64,000 nucleotides of DNA, from NCBI GenBank assembly GCA_002415025.1, contig DIBR01000014.1, positions 22,292-86,291 of the forward strand. Direction: 5' to 3'. This stretch comes from Spongiibacteraceae bacterium UBA5047. Its GTDB lineage: Bacteria > Pseudomonadota > Gammaproteobacteria > Pseudomonadales > Spongiibacteraceae. Of the stretch, positions 33,757 through 41,999 are shown in pieces; position 1 is the first letter of the stretch; the number at the start of each line of letters is the position of its first letter. The notes beneath the pieces are model-generated. The model was not told the origin of the DNA and made no database searches. It saw nothing but the letters and a program-made list of their open reading frames with translations. Both the position numbers and the translations under genes were made by a program.

Positions 33757-34761
33757 TTATACTGTGACCTCTGAATAATCGATCAATTCTCGCACAAGGG
33801 CGGTAGCAAAGCAGCCTCGGGGCAAACTGAAACGCAGGCGCAGCCCGCCTTCATCGTCCCGTGCTTCAAAATGTTGAGGGTACACGCGCAAAGCACGCCG
33901 GTCAGCATCGACACCGGCCTTTTCCAGGCCTTTGCACAGGGCAACCTCCTGATCAAAAACGGCTTGTTCGATGTCTGCCACTTGGGCGCTGGTCTGACGG
34001 CGACCACGTCGCCCCGCCAACGGGCCAGACAACTGGATAGCACCGCTGGCCAGACGCTGCCGAATGTCGGCGCTATCATCGGTGGTAAACAGACTATTAC
34101 CGTCACCGAGCATAAACAGCTCGCCGTCCAGCGCCGTGTTCCAGCTCCCGGCTTGCACGCGCTCCGCCAGCACCGCATTAAACAGTTGTGCCCGCGCCAC
34201 CGACAGCAACAGCCCGCGCTTAAAACGGGTCGGGCGGCGACCACCGGCAAACCAGCGGCGTGCTTCGGCAAGATTTTGCCCGCCAAAACGCTGCTCACCA
34301 AAATAGTTAGGAACGCCGTCCGCTTCAACCTTTATCAGCCGGTCAGCAATGCGCTCTCTGGCCACGCCACGCAATAACAAGTCGAAGTTATTATAACGGT
34401 GGGTGCCGCGCCGCAGCTTTCGTTGATGGCGTTGCGACTGTAAAACGCGGCACTGGGGATGTGTAAATGTCGACCAATCCGCGCTCGGCTGACCCAGCAT
34501 ATGCAAGCCGAACCATTGCCTTGTTATGGCGTGCTTGTCTTTCATCCCGGAATAGCTGACGTCTTTCGCACCACTAAAGCGTTGTAGTATTTCCGCCGCG
34601 TCCGGGGTTGTCATTTGCGTCTTTTCAATCTGCACCCAATCGAATTCGCCGGAGCCACTGAACTCCACATCCATGAGCTCCTCCACGCGAAAATCTTGAG
34701 GCTCCTGGCGCAGAATACCGCTAACGGTCGGCTCCCCCCAGGCAAATGGCGCCTTCAGCAC
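33757..34761 (-). CDS. truD: tRNA pseudouridine(13) synthase TruD
   Basis: 334 residues. The catalytic motif SGMKDKHA puts the active Asp at position 75. The preceding RVEEL and the later NYFGEQRFGG are TruD landmarks, and QARFPRGxF-like ends (SLPRGCFATALVREL) close the protein. It isomerises U13 in tRNA-Glu. The start overlaps the ispF stop by 7 bases, showing a tight operon ispD, ispF, truD, pcm. Confidence 0.97.
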   Translation of the reverse strand: MLKAPFAWGEPTVSGILRQEPQDFRVEELMDVEFSGSGEFDWVQIEKTQMTTPDAAEILQRFSGAKDVSYSGMKDKHAITRQWFGLHMLGQPSADWSTFTHPQCRVLQSQRHQRKLRRGTHRYNNFDLLLRGVARERIADRLIKVEADGVPNYFGEQRFGGQNLAEARRWFAGGRRPTRFKRGLLLSVARAQLFNAVLAERVQAGSWNTALDGELFMLGDGNSLFTTDDSADIRQRLASGAIQLSGPLAGRRGRRQTSAQVADIEQAVFDQEVALCKGLEKAGVDADRRALRVYPQHFEARDDEGGLRLRFSLPRGCFATALVRELIDYSEVTV

Positions 34762-35243
34762 GCAATTCCCTCAAGCAAAACAACGGCGAAGGCTGCTATA
34801 CCTTCTTCACGACCGGTAAAACCCAAATGCTCACTGGTTGTCGCCTTAACACCTATGCGATCAGCTGCAACCTGCAGGTCTTCGGCGATAGCTACCCGCA
34901 TGGAGTCGACGTGAGGAGCGAGTCGCGGCTTTTGCGCCACAACGGTGATGTCAGCGTTAGCCAATTCATAGCCGCGTTCGCGTATGAGCTGATACACATG
35001 GCGCAGTAGCTGACGGCTGTCAATACCGGCGTAACGCTGGTCGGTATCAGGAAAATGTTTGCCGATGTCACCGAGCGCCAGAGCACCCAGCAAGGCATCG
35101 CACAGCGCGTGCAGAACCACATCGCCGTCGGAATGTGCAATCAAACCGCGATCGCAGGCAATACGTACACCGCCCAGGGTAACGGCACTGCCATCCCCGA
35201 AGCGATGCACATCAATGCCCTGACCTATACGGATATTAGCCAT
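34755..35243 (-). CDS. ispF: 2-C-methyl-D-erythritol 2,4-cyclodiphosphate synthase
   Basis: 162 residues from the ATG at 35243 (MANIRIGQGIDVHRFG); the longer frame runs back into ispD. Metal ligands are in GIDVHRF (Asp11, His13) and HSDGDVVLHALCDALLGA; the closing KATTSEHLGFTGREEG is also standard. It makes the cyclic diphosphate intermediate of the non-mevalonate isoprenoid pathway. It overlaps ispD by 8 bases and truD by 7. Confidence 0.98.
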   Translation of the reverse strand: MANIRIGQGIDVHRFGDGSAVTLGGVRIACDRGLIAHSDGDVVLHALCDALLGALALGDIGKHFPDTDQRYAGIDSRQLLRHVYQLIRERGYELANADITVVAQKPRLAPHVDSMRVAIAEDLQVAADRIGVKATTSEHLGFTGREEGIAAFAVVLLEGIAC

Positions 35244-35946
35244 CGCCCTGAGCCTCCAGAATACGTGATGCCAGCTCCAGATCTTCAGGTTGAGTGATTT
35301 TGATATTGCGACTGCTGCCGGGGAAAAGTTTTGGGGTATGCCCGGCAAGCTCCAGAGCCGATGCCTCATCAGTCACCTGTTGGCCACTGGCCAATGCCTG
35401 CTGCAGGGCATCGCGCAACAAGCCGTATCGGAACATCTGCGGTGTTTGCGCAGCCCACAACTGACTTCGGTCGACTGTGGCAACAATATTGCGATTGTTA
35501 TCCGCCTGCTTAAGCGTATCTGCAACGGGCACAGCCATAATGCCGCCCACCGGATCATCAGCCAAGGCATCAAACATGGCGCGCAACGCGGCACTGCTCA
35601 CACACGGTCGAGCCGCATCGTGAACGATTACCCAGTCGCTGTCAGAGGCGTTGGTCAGTGCCAGCAATCCGGCCAACACCGAATCGGCACGCTCTGCCCC
35701 GCCAATCACAACGCTCACCCGCACGTCGGACATAATGGATAACTCGTGCCACCGTTGATCTTCACGGGAAACTGCTACCGCAACCTGTTCCAGGCGGGAG
35801 CTTTTTAGCAGGCGCTTAACCGAACGTGACAGCAGCGTCTCGCCGCCAATACTGAGATATTGCTTCGGAATGTCGGCCCCCATGCGCTTGCCCTGACCGG
35901 CAGCAGGTACAACCGCCCACCAGCGTTGACGTTGCGGGGCACTCAT
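35236..35946 (-). CDS. ispD: 2-C-methyl-D-erythritol 4-phosphate cytidylyltransferase
   Basis: 236 residues. The CTP-binding loop is VVPAAGQGKRMGADIPKQYL, and VIVHDAARPCV and the late DEASALE follow in the normal order. It links CTP to methylerythritol phosphate in isoprenoid synthesis. It overlaps ftsB by 4 bases (ATGA) upstream and ispF by 8 downstream. Confidence 0.98.
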   Translation of the reverse strand: MSAPQRQRWWAVVPAAGQGKRMGADIPKQYLSIGGETLLSRSVKRLLKSSRLEQVAVAVSREDQRWHELSIMSDVRVSVVIGGAERADSVLAGLLALTNASDSDWVIVHDAARPCVSSAALRAMFDALADDPVGGIMAVPVADTLKQADNNRNIVATVDRSQLWAAQTPQMFRYGLLRDALQQALASGQQVTDEASALELAGHTPKLFPGSSRNIKITQPEDLELASRILEAQGDG

Positions 35947-36233
35947 TTGCTTTCTTCCTCGTCGACAACCAGATAAAAGGTCTCACCTTCCCTGATTAAG
36001 CCGAGTTCCTGACGAGCCCGCTCTTCAACTGTCGCAAGATCGGTTTTCAGGCTTTGAACTTCGCGAGACAATCGCTCGTTGCGTTCACGCAATTCGGCGT
36101 TACTGTGCTCTTGCTCGGCAATCTGTCTGCGCAGCCGGGTGATCTCTTCCCAGCTGCCCGGACCAAACCACAAGCGGTATTGCACGATCAGCAATACCGC
36201 AAGTAGAAGGAACAGAAGCCAGTTTCGTCTCAT
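35943..36233 (-). CDS. ftsB: Cell division protein FtsB
   Basis: 96 residues. One N-terminal membrane helix (LLFLLLAVLLIVQYRLWFG) is followed by a coiled coil (ITRLRRQIAEQEHSNAELRE and RNERLSREVQSLK) and a short tail with ARQELGLIREGE. This is the FtsB layout; it joins FtsL and FtsQ in the divisome. It lies 25 bases after eno and overlaps ispD, the conserved gene order. Confidence 0.95.
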   Translation of the reverse strand: MRRNWLLFLLLAVLLIVQYRLWFGPGSWEEITRLRRQIAEQEHSNAELRERNERLSREVQSLKTDLATVEERARQELGLIREGETFYLVVDEEESK

Positions 36234-36258
36234 GCCCTAGCGTGCCTCACACGGCAGA

Positions 36259-37542
36259 TCAGGATTTGAACTCATCCCGACCACGATACACCGCGCCCAG
36301 TTCGGCTTCGATACGCAGCAGGCGGTTGTACTTGGCTACGCGATCAGAGCGACACAGTGAGCCGGTTTTAATTTGACCGGCTGATGTTGCAACAGCGAGG
36401 TCGGCGATAGTGGTGTCTTCGGTTTCGCCGCTGCGATGGGATACAACGGCGGTAAAGCCTGCATCTTGCGCCATTTTGATCGCATCCAGTGTCTCGGACA
36501 GCGAACCGATCTGGTTGAACTTGATCAAAATGGAGTTGCCAATCTTTTCGTCGATGCCGCGCTTGAGAATTTTGGTATTGGTGACAAACAAATCGTCGCC
36601 CACCAGCTGTACGCGATCGCCAATACGCTGAGTCAGAATCGCCCAGCCGTCCCAATCACTTTCATCCATGCCGTCCTCGATAGAAATGATGGGGTACTTC
36701 TGGCTTAACTCGTCGAGGTACTCGGCAAAACCGGCGGCGTCGAAAACCTTACCTTCTCCGGCCAGATCATATTTGCCGTTTTTGTAAAACTCGGATGATG
36801 CGCAGTCCAGTGCCAGAGTAATATCTTCACCCAGCTTGTAACCGGCGTTGGCCACGGCCTCGGCTATCACTTCCAGAGCCGCTTCATTCGAAGGCAGGTT
36901 GGGGGCAAAACCACCTTCGTCACCAACGGCAGTGCTCAAACCACGAGCCGACAGCACTTTTTTCAGTGAGTGGAAAATTTCTGCGCCCTGACGCAAGGCT
37001 TCGGTGAAGCTGTCGGCGCCCACGGGCTGAATCATAAATTCCTGAATATCGACATTGTTGTCGGCGTGCTCGCCGCCGTTAATGATATTCATCATCGGTA
37101 CCGGCATGCTGTACTGGCCGGCAGTGCCGTTAATATCAGCAATGTGCTGGTACAGCGGAATGCCCTTTTCAATCGCAACTGCCTTCGCAGCAGCAAGCGA
37201 CACCGCCAGAATGGCATTGGCACCGAGATTGCCTTTATTATCGGTGCCATCCTCGTCGATCATCGCCTGATCCAAAGCACGCTGATCTTCGGCATCACGG
37301 CCCATCAGCAGGTCACGAATGGTGGTGTTTATATTCGCAACCGCTTTCAGAACGCCCTTGCCCAAATAGCGGGATTTGTCGCCATCGCGCAGCTCAAGCG
37401 CTTCCCGTGAACCGGTAGAGGCGCCGGACGGCGCACAGGCGCTACCCACAGCACCGGAGGCCAGTACCACATCGGCCTGTACCGTCGGGTTACCGCGGCT
37501 ATCCATCACTTCAAAGGCTTTGATATCGACAATTTCTGCCAT
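36259..37542 (-). CDS. eno: Enolase
   Basis: 427 residues. Landmarks include EVMDSRGNPTVQADV at the start, GASTGSREALELRDGD, the catalytic VGDEGGFAPNL, metal ligands in SIEDGMDESDWDGW and LVGDDLFVTN, the KFNQIGSL lysine and the SHRSGETEDTTIADL loop. It converts 2-phosphoglycerate to phosphoenolpyruvate. GGAG lies upstream of the ATG. It follows kdsA by 53 bases, and ftsB follows it closely. Confidence 0.99.
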   Translation of the reverse strand: MAEIVDIKAFEVMDSRGNPTVQADVVLASGAVGSACAPSGASTGSREALELRDGDKSRYLGKGVLKAVANINTTIRDLLMGRDAEDQRALDQAMIDEDGTDNKGNLGANAILAVSLAAAKAVAIEKGIPLYQHIADINGTAGQYSMPVPMMNIINGGEHADNNVDIQEFMIQPVGADSFTEALRQGAEIFHSLKKVLSARGLSTAVGDEGGFAPNLPSNEAALEVIAEAVANAGYKLGEDITLALDCASSEFYKNGKYDLAGEGKVFDAAGFAEYLDELSQKYPIISIEDGMDESDWDGWAILTQRIGDRVQLVGDDLFVTNTKILKRGIDEKIGNSILIKFNQIGSLSETLDAIKMAQDAGFTAVVSHRSGETEDTTIADLAVATSAGQIKTGSLCRSDRVAKYNRLLRIEAELGAVYRGRDEFKS

Positions 37543-37595
37543 TGATCTAACTCCAGATTGGTCTAATAAAATTCAGTTTTCAGCAGACAGGTTAA

Positions 37596-38450
37596 CTAGC
37601 GAATATCCAGTGGCGGCAAAGCCTTAACCACATCATCAATCGCTTTCATCTGCGCCAGAAAAGGTTCCAGCTGGTCCAGAGGCAATGCACTGGGACCGTC
37701 ACACTTTGCGTTGTCCGGATCGGGGTGAGCTTCCAGAAACAGGCCTGCCAACCCGAGCGCCAAACCTGAACGCCCCAATTCGGCCACCTGATGGCGACGG
37801 CCACCGGAGGCCGCACCCATAGGGTCGCGACACTGCAAGGCGTGAGTAACATCGAAAATCAATGGCGCCCCGCCACTGACTTCGCGCATGGTTCTGAAAC
37901 CGAGCATGTCAACCACGAGATTGTCGTAGCCGAAATTGCTGCCGCGCTCGCACAGCATGATCTTTTCGTTGCCGCACTCGGCAAATTTCTCAACGATGTT
38001 TTTCATTTGCGGCGGGCTGAGAAACTGGGGCTTTTTGATATTGACCACGGCGCCCGTCTCCGCCATGGCCTGTACCAGATCAGTCTGCCTTGCGAGAAAG
38101 GCCGGTAATTGCAATACATCGCAGACTTCTGCCACCGGTTTGGCCTGATGGCATTCGTGGACATCGGTAATCACCGGTACGTTGAACTGCGCTTTAATAT
38201 CCTGAAAAATCCTGAGCCCTTCGTCGAGTCCCGGACCACGGTAGGAATGAACCGACGAACGATTGGCCTTATCAAAGGAGGCTTTGAAGACATAGGCTAT
38301 ACCGAGCTTTGCGCAAACCTGCACGTAGTGCTCGGCAACCTGCAACGCCATATCCCGGCTTTCGAGCACGTTCATGCCGCCAAACAGGGTAAAAGCGTGC
38401 TGATTGCCTACCTTGAACTTGCCTACGGTGAGCGTTTTATCCTCTGCCAT
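37596..38450 (-). CDS. kdsA: 3-deoxy-8-phosphooctulonate (KDO-8-P) synthase
   Basis: 284 residues from the ATG at 38450, 4 bases after the pyrG stop; the longer frame runs inside pyrG. Landmarks are FGGMNVLESRDMALQVAEHYV, YVFKASFDKANRSS, PVITDVHE, VDVLQLPAFL-like DVLQLPAFLARQTDL and GVFLEAHPDP-like LFLEAHPDPDNAKCDG. It condenses arabinose 5-phosphate with phosphoenolpyruvate for lipopolysaccharide. The pyrG, kdsA, eno, ftsB order is the usual gammaproteobacterial one. Confidence 0.98.
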   Translation of the reverse strand: MAEDKTLTVGKFKVGNQHAFTLFGGMNVLESRDMALQVAEHYVQVCAKLGIAYVFKASFDKANRSSVHSYRGPGLDEGLRIFQDIKAQFNVPVITDVHECHQAKPVAEVCDVLQLPAFLARQTDLVQAMAETGAVVNIKKPQFLSPPQMKNIVEKFAECGNEKIMLCERGSNFGYDNLVVDMLGFRTMREVSGGAPLIFDVTHALQCRDPMGAASGGRRHQVAELGRSGLALGLAGLFLEAHPDPDNAKCDGPSALPLDQLEPFLAQMKAIDDVVKALPPLDIR

Positions 38451-38454
38451 TCTG

Positions 38455-40077
38455 TTAACCCAATTGCTCTGCGGCCGCTGCAACGAAGCCGTTGAACAGC
38501 GGATGCCCTTCGCGTGGGCGTGAGGTAAATTCCGGGTGGAACTGGCAAGCAATAAACCAGGGGTGGTCTTTGAGTTCGACGACTTCAACCAGCGAACCGT
38601 CTGCCGACCAGCCCGAAACGGTTAATCCGGCTGCCTGCAGTTGCTCAAGGTAGTTGTTGTTCACCTCATAGCGGTGTCGATGACGCTCAACAATACGCTC
38701 CGAGCCATAGGCCTCGCAGGCACGCGTCCCTTTGACCAAACCACACTCCTGCCCGCCGAGCCGCATGGTACCGCCAAGATCAGCATTCTGATCGCGCACT
38801 TCCACTTTGCCGCTGGCGTCCTGCCACTCGGTAATCAGGGCGATAACGGGGTTGGGTGCATCTTCAACAAACTCGGTGCTATTGGCATCGTTGAGCCCGG
38901 CCACATGGCGCGCATAATCAATAACCGCAACCTGCATACCAAGACAGATACCGAGATAGGGAATCTTGTTTTCGCGGGCGTGCTTGACCGTCAGCACCTT
39001 GCCCTCAACGCCACGGTTGCCAAAACCGCCCGGCACCAGAATGCCCTGTACGCCATCCAGCACCTGAACACCTTGTGTTTCAACGGTTTCCGAATCGATA
39101 TAGCGAATGTTCACTTTGATCTTGGCGTGAATGCCCGCATGAGACAGCGCTTCGTTGAGCGATTTATAGGCGTCGATCAGCTCCATATATTTGCCAACCA
39201 TGGCGATAGTAATCTCTCGCTCCGGATGCAAATCACCTTCGATAACGGCGTTCCACTCCGACAGATCCGCCTCGGGGCAATCGATGCCAAAGCGCTCAAC
39301 AATAATGGCATCGAGGCCATGGGCCTGCAGCATGGAGGGGATGCGGTACAGCGAATCTGCATCCGGCAGAGGAATAACAGAGCGCGGTTCAACGTTGGTG
39401 AACAGGGCAATTTTCTTGCGCGAGCCCTCGTCGATTTCGTGATCTGAGCGGCACAGCAGAATGTCGGGCTGCAGGCCAATCGAGCGAAGCTCTTTGACCG
39501 AGTGCTGGGTGGGCTTGGTTTTGGTTTCACCGGCAGTAGCTATATAAGGCACCAACGTCAGGTGCATCAGCATGGCGTTGCGGGAACCCATTTCGACGGT
39601 TAATTGGCGGGCAGCCTCAAAAAACGGCAGCCCTTCGATGTCACCCACAGTGCCACCAATTTCAACAATCGCGATATCGGCGTCGCCAGCGCCCAACATC
39701 ACCCGCCGTTTGATCTCGTCGGTAATGTGGGGAATTACCTGAACGGTGCCACCCAGGTAGTCACCCCGGCGCTCCTTTTTCAGTACGGTTTCGTACACGC
39801 GGCCAGTGGTGAAGTTATTACGCTTGCCCATTTTTGCGCGCAGGAAGCGCTCATAATGGCCCAGATCAAGGTCGGTTTCGGCACCGTCTTCGGTAACAAA
39901 CACCTCGCCGTGCTGAAAGGGGCTCATCGTGCCCGGATCAACATTAATATAGGGGTCTAGCTTTAGGACAGTGACTTTCAGTCCGCGAGCCTCAAGAATG
40001 GCTCCGAGAGAGGCTGAGGCAATACCCTTGCCCAACGACGAAACAACACCACCGGTCACGAAGATAAAACGCGCCAT
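38455..40077 (-). CDS. pyrG: CTP synthase
   Basis: 540 residues. The synthetase domain opens with FIFVTGGVVSSLGKGIASAS and includes LKLDPYINVDPGTMSPFQHGEVFVTEDG in the usual place; the glutaminase domain has the catalytic Cys in YLGICLGMQ and the His/Glu in QFHPEFTSRP. It makes CTP from UTP and glutamine. AAAGGTAG upstream of the ATG supports the start. First gene of the pyrG-kdsA-eno-ftsB-ispD series. Confidence 0.99.
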   Translation of the reverse strand: MARFIFVTGGVVSSLGKGIASASLGAILEARGLKVTVLKLDPYINVDPGTMSPFQHGEVFVTEDGAETDLDLGHYERFLRAKMGKRNNFTTGRVYETVLKKERRGDYLGGTVQVIPHITDEIKRRVMLGAGDADIAIVEIGGTVGDIEGLPFFEAARQLTVEMGSRNAMLMHLTLVPYIATAGETKTKPTQHSVKELRSIGLQPDILLCRSDHEIDEGSRKKIALFTNVEPRSVIPLPDADSLYRIPSMLQAHGLDAIIVERFGIDCPEADLSEWNAVIEGDLHPEREITIAMVGKYMELIDAYKSLNEALSHAGIHAKIKVNIRYIDSETVETQGVQVLDGVQGILVPGGFGNRGVEGKVLTVKHARENKIPYLGICLGMQVAVIDYARHVAGLNDANSTEFVEDAPNPVIALITEWQDASGKVEVRDQNADLGGTMRLGGQECGLVKGTRACEAYGSERIVERHRHRYEVNNNYLEQLQAAGLTVSGWSADGSLVEVVELKDHPWFIACQFHPEFTSRPREGHPLFNGFVAAAAEQLG

Positions 40078-40262
40078 GAACTACCTTTAAGTATGCAGGT
40101 TATGAGAGTAGAGGTGCGGGAAAGCGAGCTTTCGAAACCCCCGTGAGATGGGTGGTCAGTCTATCAGGATGACCTTGATGAGACAAACGAAATACCGCTC
40201 TCATACGCCTGCCCAGTCTGCTATAATCGCGCGCTCACAGCTTCACAGCCAAGGCTCTTTAA

Positions 40263-41069
40263 ATGCAACCGATGTTGAATATTGCGCTGCGCGCTGCGCG
40301 CAAGGCGGGGGATATCATTGCCCGCGCGTCCGAACAAACCGAGCGACTCAAGATTGAGTCCAAGGGTACCAACGACTTTGTTACTGACATTGATCGTGCT
40401 GCCGAGCGGGAAATTGTCTATCACATCAACAAGGCCTTCCCCGAACACGCCATTCTGGGAGAGGAATCGGGCCTGACCGAAAACGGTGACTCCGAGTACC
40501 AATGGGTGATCGACCCGCTTGACGGCACCACCAACTTTATTCGCGGTATCCCCCACTACGCCGTATCAATCGCCTGCCTGCACAAGGGCGTGGTGGAACA
40601 TGCGGTGGTACTCGACCCCATTCGCCGCGAAGAATTCACCGCCAGTCGCGGTCGCGGCGCGCAGCTCAACGGGCGCCGACTGCGAGTCAGCACGCTGGCC
40701 TCACTGGAAGGCAGCCTGATAGGAACGGGCATTCCCTACAAATCCCGCAATGACCACCTTATTCCCGCTTACACCGAGAGCCTGGCGGCGGTCACCTCGC
40801 AAACAGCCGGTATTCGCCGTGCTGGCGCGGCGGCTCTAGATCTGGCCTACGTAGCGGCAGGCCGTCTGGACGGGTTTTGGGAAATAGGCCTGAATCGTTG
40901 GGATATCGCCGCCGGTGTTCTACTGATTCGCGAAGCGGGTGGCCTGATCAGCGACTATCAGGGCGGTAATAATTACCTGGAGAGCGGCAACATTGTGGCC
41001 GCAAACCCCAAAGTCTTAAAACCCCTGCTGCAAACCCTCAAACCCCATCTGGGTCATCTCGGCAAGTAA
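40263..41069 (+). CDS. suhB: Inositol-1-monophosphatase SuhB
   Basis: 268 residues. The metal motifs are GEESG (HAILGEESGL), WVIDPLDGTTNFIRGIPHY and WDIAAGVLLIREAGG. This pattern is SuhB, an inositol phosphatase that also takes part in rRNA transcription antitermination. AAGG lies 8 bases upstream of the ATG. It diverges from pyrG. Its last 54 bases overlap, in antisense, the end of the PLP enzyme gene. Confidence 0.96.
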   Translation: MQPMLNIALRAARKAGDIIARASEQTERLKIESKGTNDFVTDIDRAAEREIVYHINKAFPEHAILGEESGLTENGDSEYQWVIDPLDGTTNFIRGIPHYAVSIACLHKGVVEHAVVLDPIRREEFTASRGRGAQLNGRRLRVSTLASLEGSLIGTGIPYKSRNDHLIPAYTESLAAVTSQTAGIRRAGAAALDLAYVAAGRLDGFWEIGLNRWDIAAGVLLIREAGGLISDYQGGNNYLESGNIVAANPKVLKPLLQTLKPHLGHLGK

Positions 41070-41999
41070 ATCCGGGTAGCCTCTTAGGCCCTGCAAACCG
41101 CCGGTGTGCAGGGCAGTAATCCGCTTGCCTTGCAACTCACCTGCCGCTAGCTGCCGGTACACACCCCAGAGCATCTTGCCGTTGTAGACCGGGTCCAGCG
41201 CAACGCCATGACGCCGATAAAACCCGGCAATAAAAGCCTGCAGATCACTATTGCACTTTCCGTAGCCCCCGCCGTGAAAGCGCTGCTCAATTCGCCAACC
41301 CGGCAAGGCCGCAGTGACTTCGAGCGCTGCATGCCATTGGCGAATATCCGCCTCGAGGAAGCCCGCCCCCTTTAATGCCGAGTATCCAACCACCTGCACG
41401 CTCGAAGCGCCACCCGCCATGCCTGCCAGCAAGCCCGCCAGAGTACCACCAGTACCGCAGGGCAGAATGATCATCTCGCCGGTCTCAAGCCGGTTATTTA
41501 ACGCCCGCCCCAAAGCGGCACAACTCTGAACACCGGCCAAATCACTGCCGCCCTCGGGCAACCAGCAGTAGCCGGGAAACCGGGCTTGCAACTGCGCCAG
41601 AAAATCGGGGTCACGGCGCTGCCGATACTCGCTGCGCGATACAAAATGCAGGTTCATGCCCCAACGCCCGGCATCTTCCAGCATCGCACCGGGAGGGGCA
41701 TGCGCATCACCGCGCACAACGCCAAGTGTTTTCAAGCCATAGGCACGCCCCGCCGCCGCCAGAGCATGAAGGTGGTTGGACCAGGCGCCGCCAAAGCTCG
41801 CCAGCCCGAACGCATTGTTGCGCAGCGCCTCCGTAACGGCAGGCATCAGCTTAAAGGCTTTGTTTCCGTTTAGGGCACCGGGTATGTGATCGAGACGGTA
41901 AAGCCGCAGTTGGGCGCCGGCCCGATCCAGTATTTCATCATGAATGGTGGTGAAAGCGGGCTGCCCGTTGACATGCTCCGCAAGCGGTGCCGGCATCAA
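41016..41999 (-). CDS. PLP-dependent enzyme, ACC deaminase / D-cysteine desulfhydrase family
   Basis: 327 residues. The PLP lysine is in NGNKAFKL (Lys47), followed by SFGGAWSNHLHALA (substrate loop) and PCGTGGTLAGLLAGM (phosphate-binding glycine loop), the layout of this branch of fold-type II enzymes. It probably deaminates or desulfhydrates a small amino acid. True ACC deaminases have specific Tyr and Glu residues I could not confirm. Its start overlaps the coiled-coil gene stop by 4 bases (ATGA), so the two are coupled, and its last 18 codons run antisense to suhB. Confidence 0.88.
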   Translation of the reverse strand: MMPAPLAEHVNGQPAFTTIHDEILDRAGAQLRLYRLDHIPGALNGNKAFKLMPAVTEALRNNAFGLASFGGAWSNHLHALAAAGRAYGLKTLGVVRGDAHAPPGAMLEDAGRWGMNLHFVSRSEYRQRRDPDFLAQLQARFPGYCWLPEGGSDLAGVQSCAALGRALNNRLETGEMIILPCGTGGTLAGLLAGMAGGASSVQVVGYSALKGAGFLEADIRQWHAALEVTAALPGWRIEQRFHGGGYGKCNSDLQAFIAGFYRRHGVALDPVYNGKMLWGVYRQLAAGELQGKRITALHTGGLQGLRGYPDLLAEMTQMGFEGLQQGF

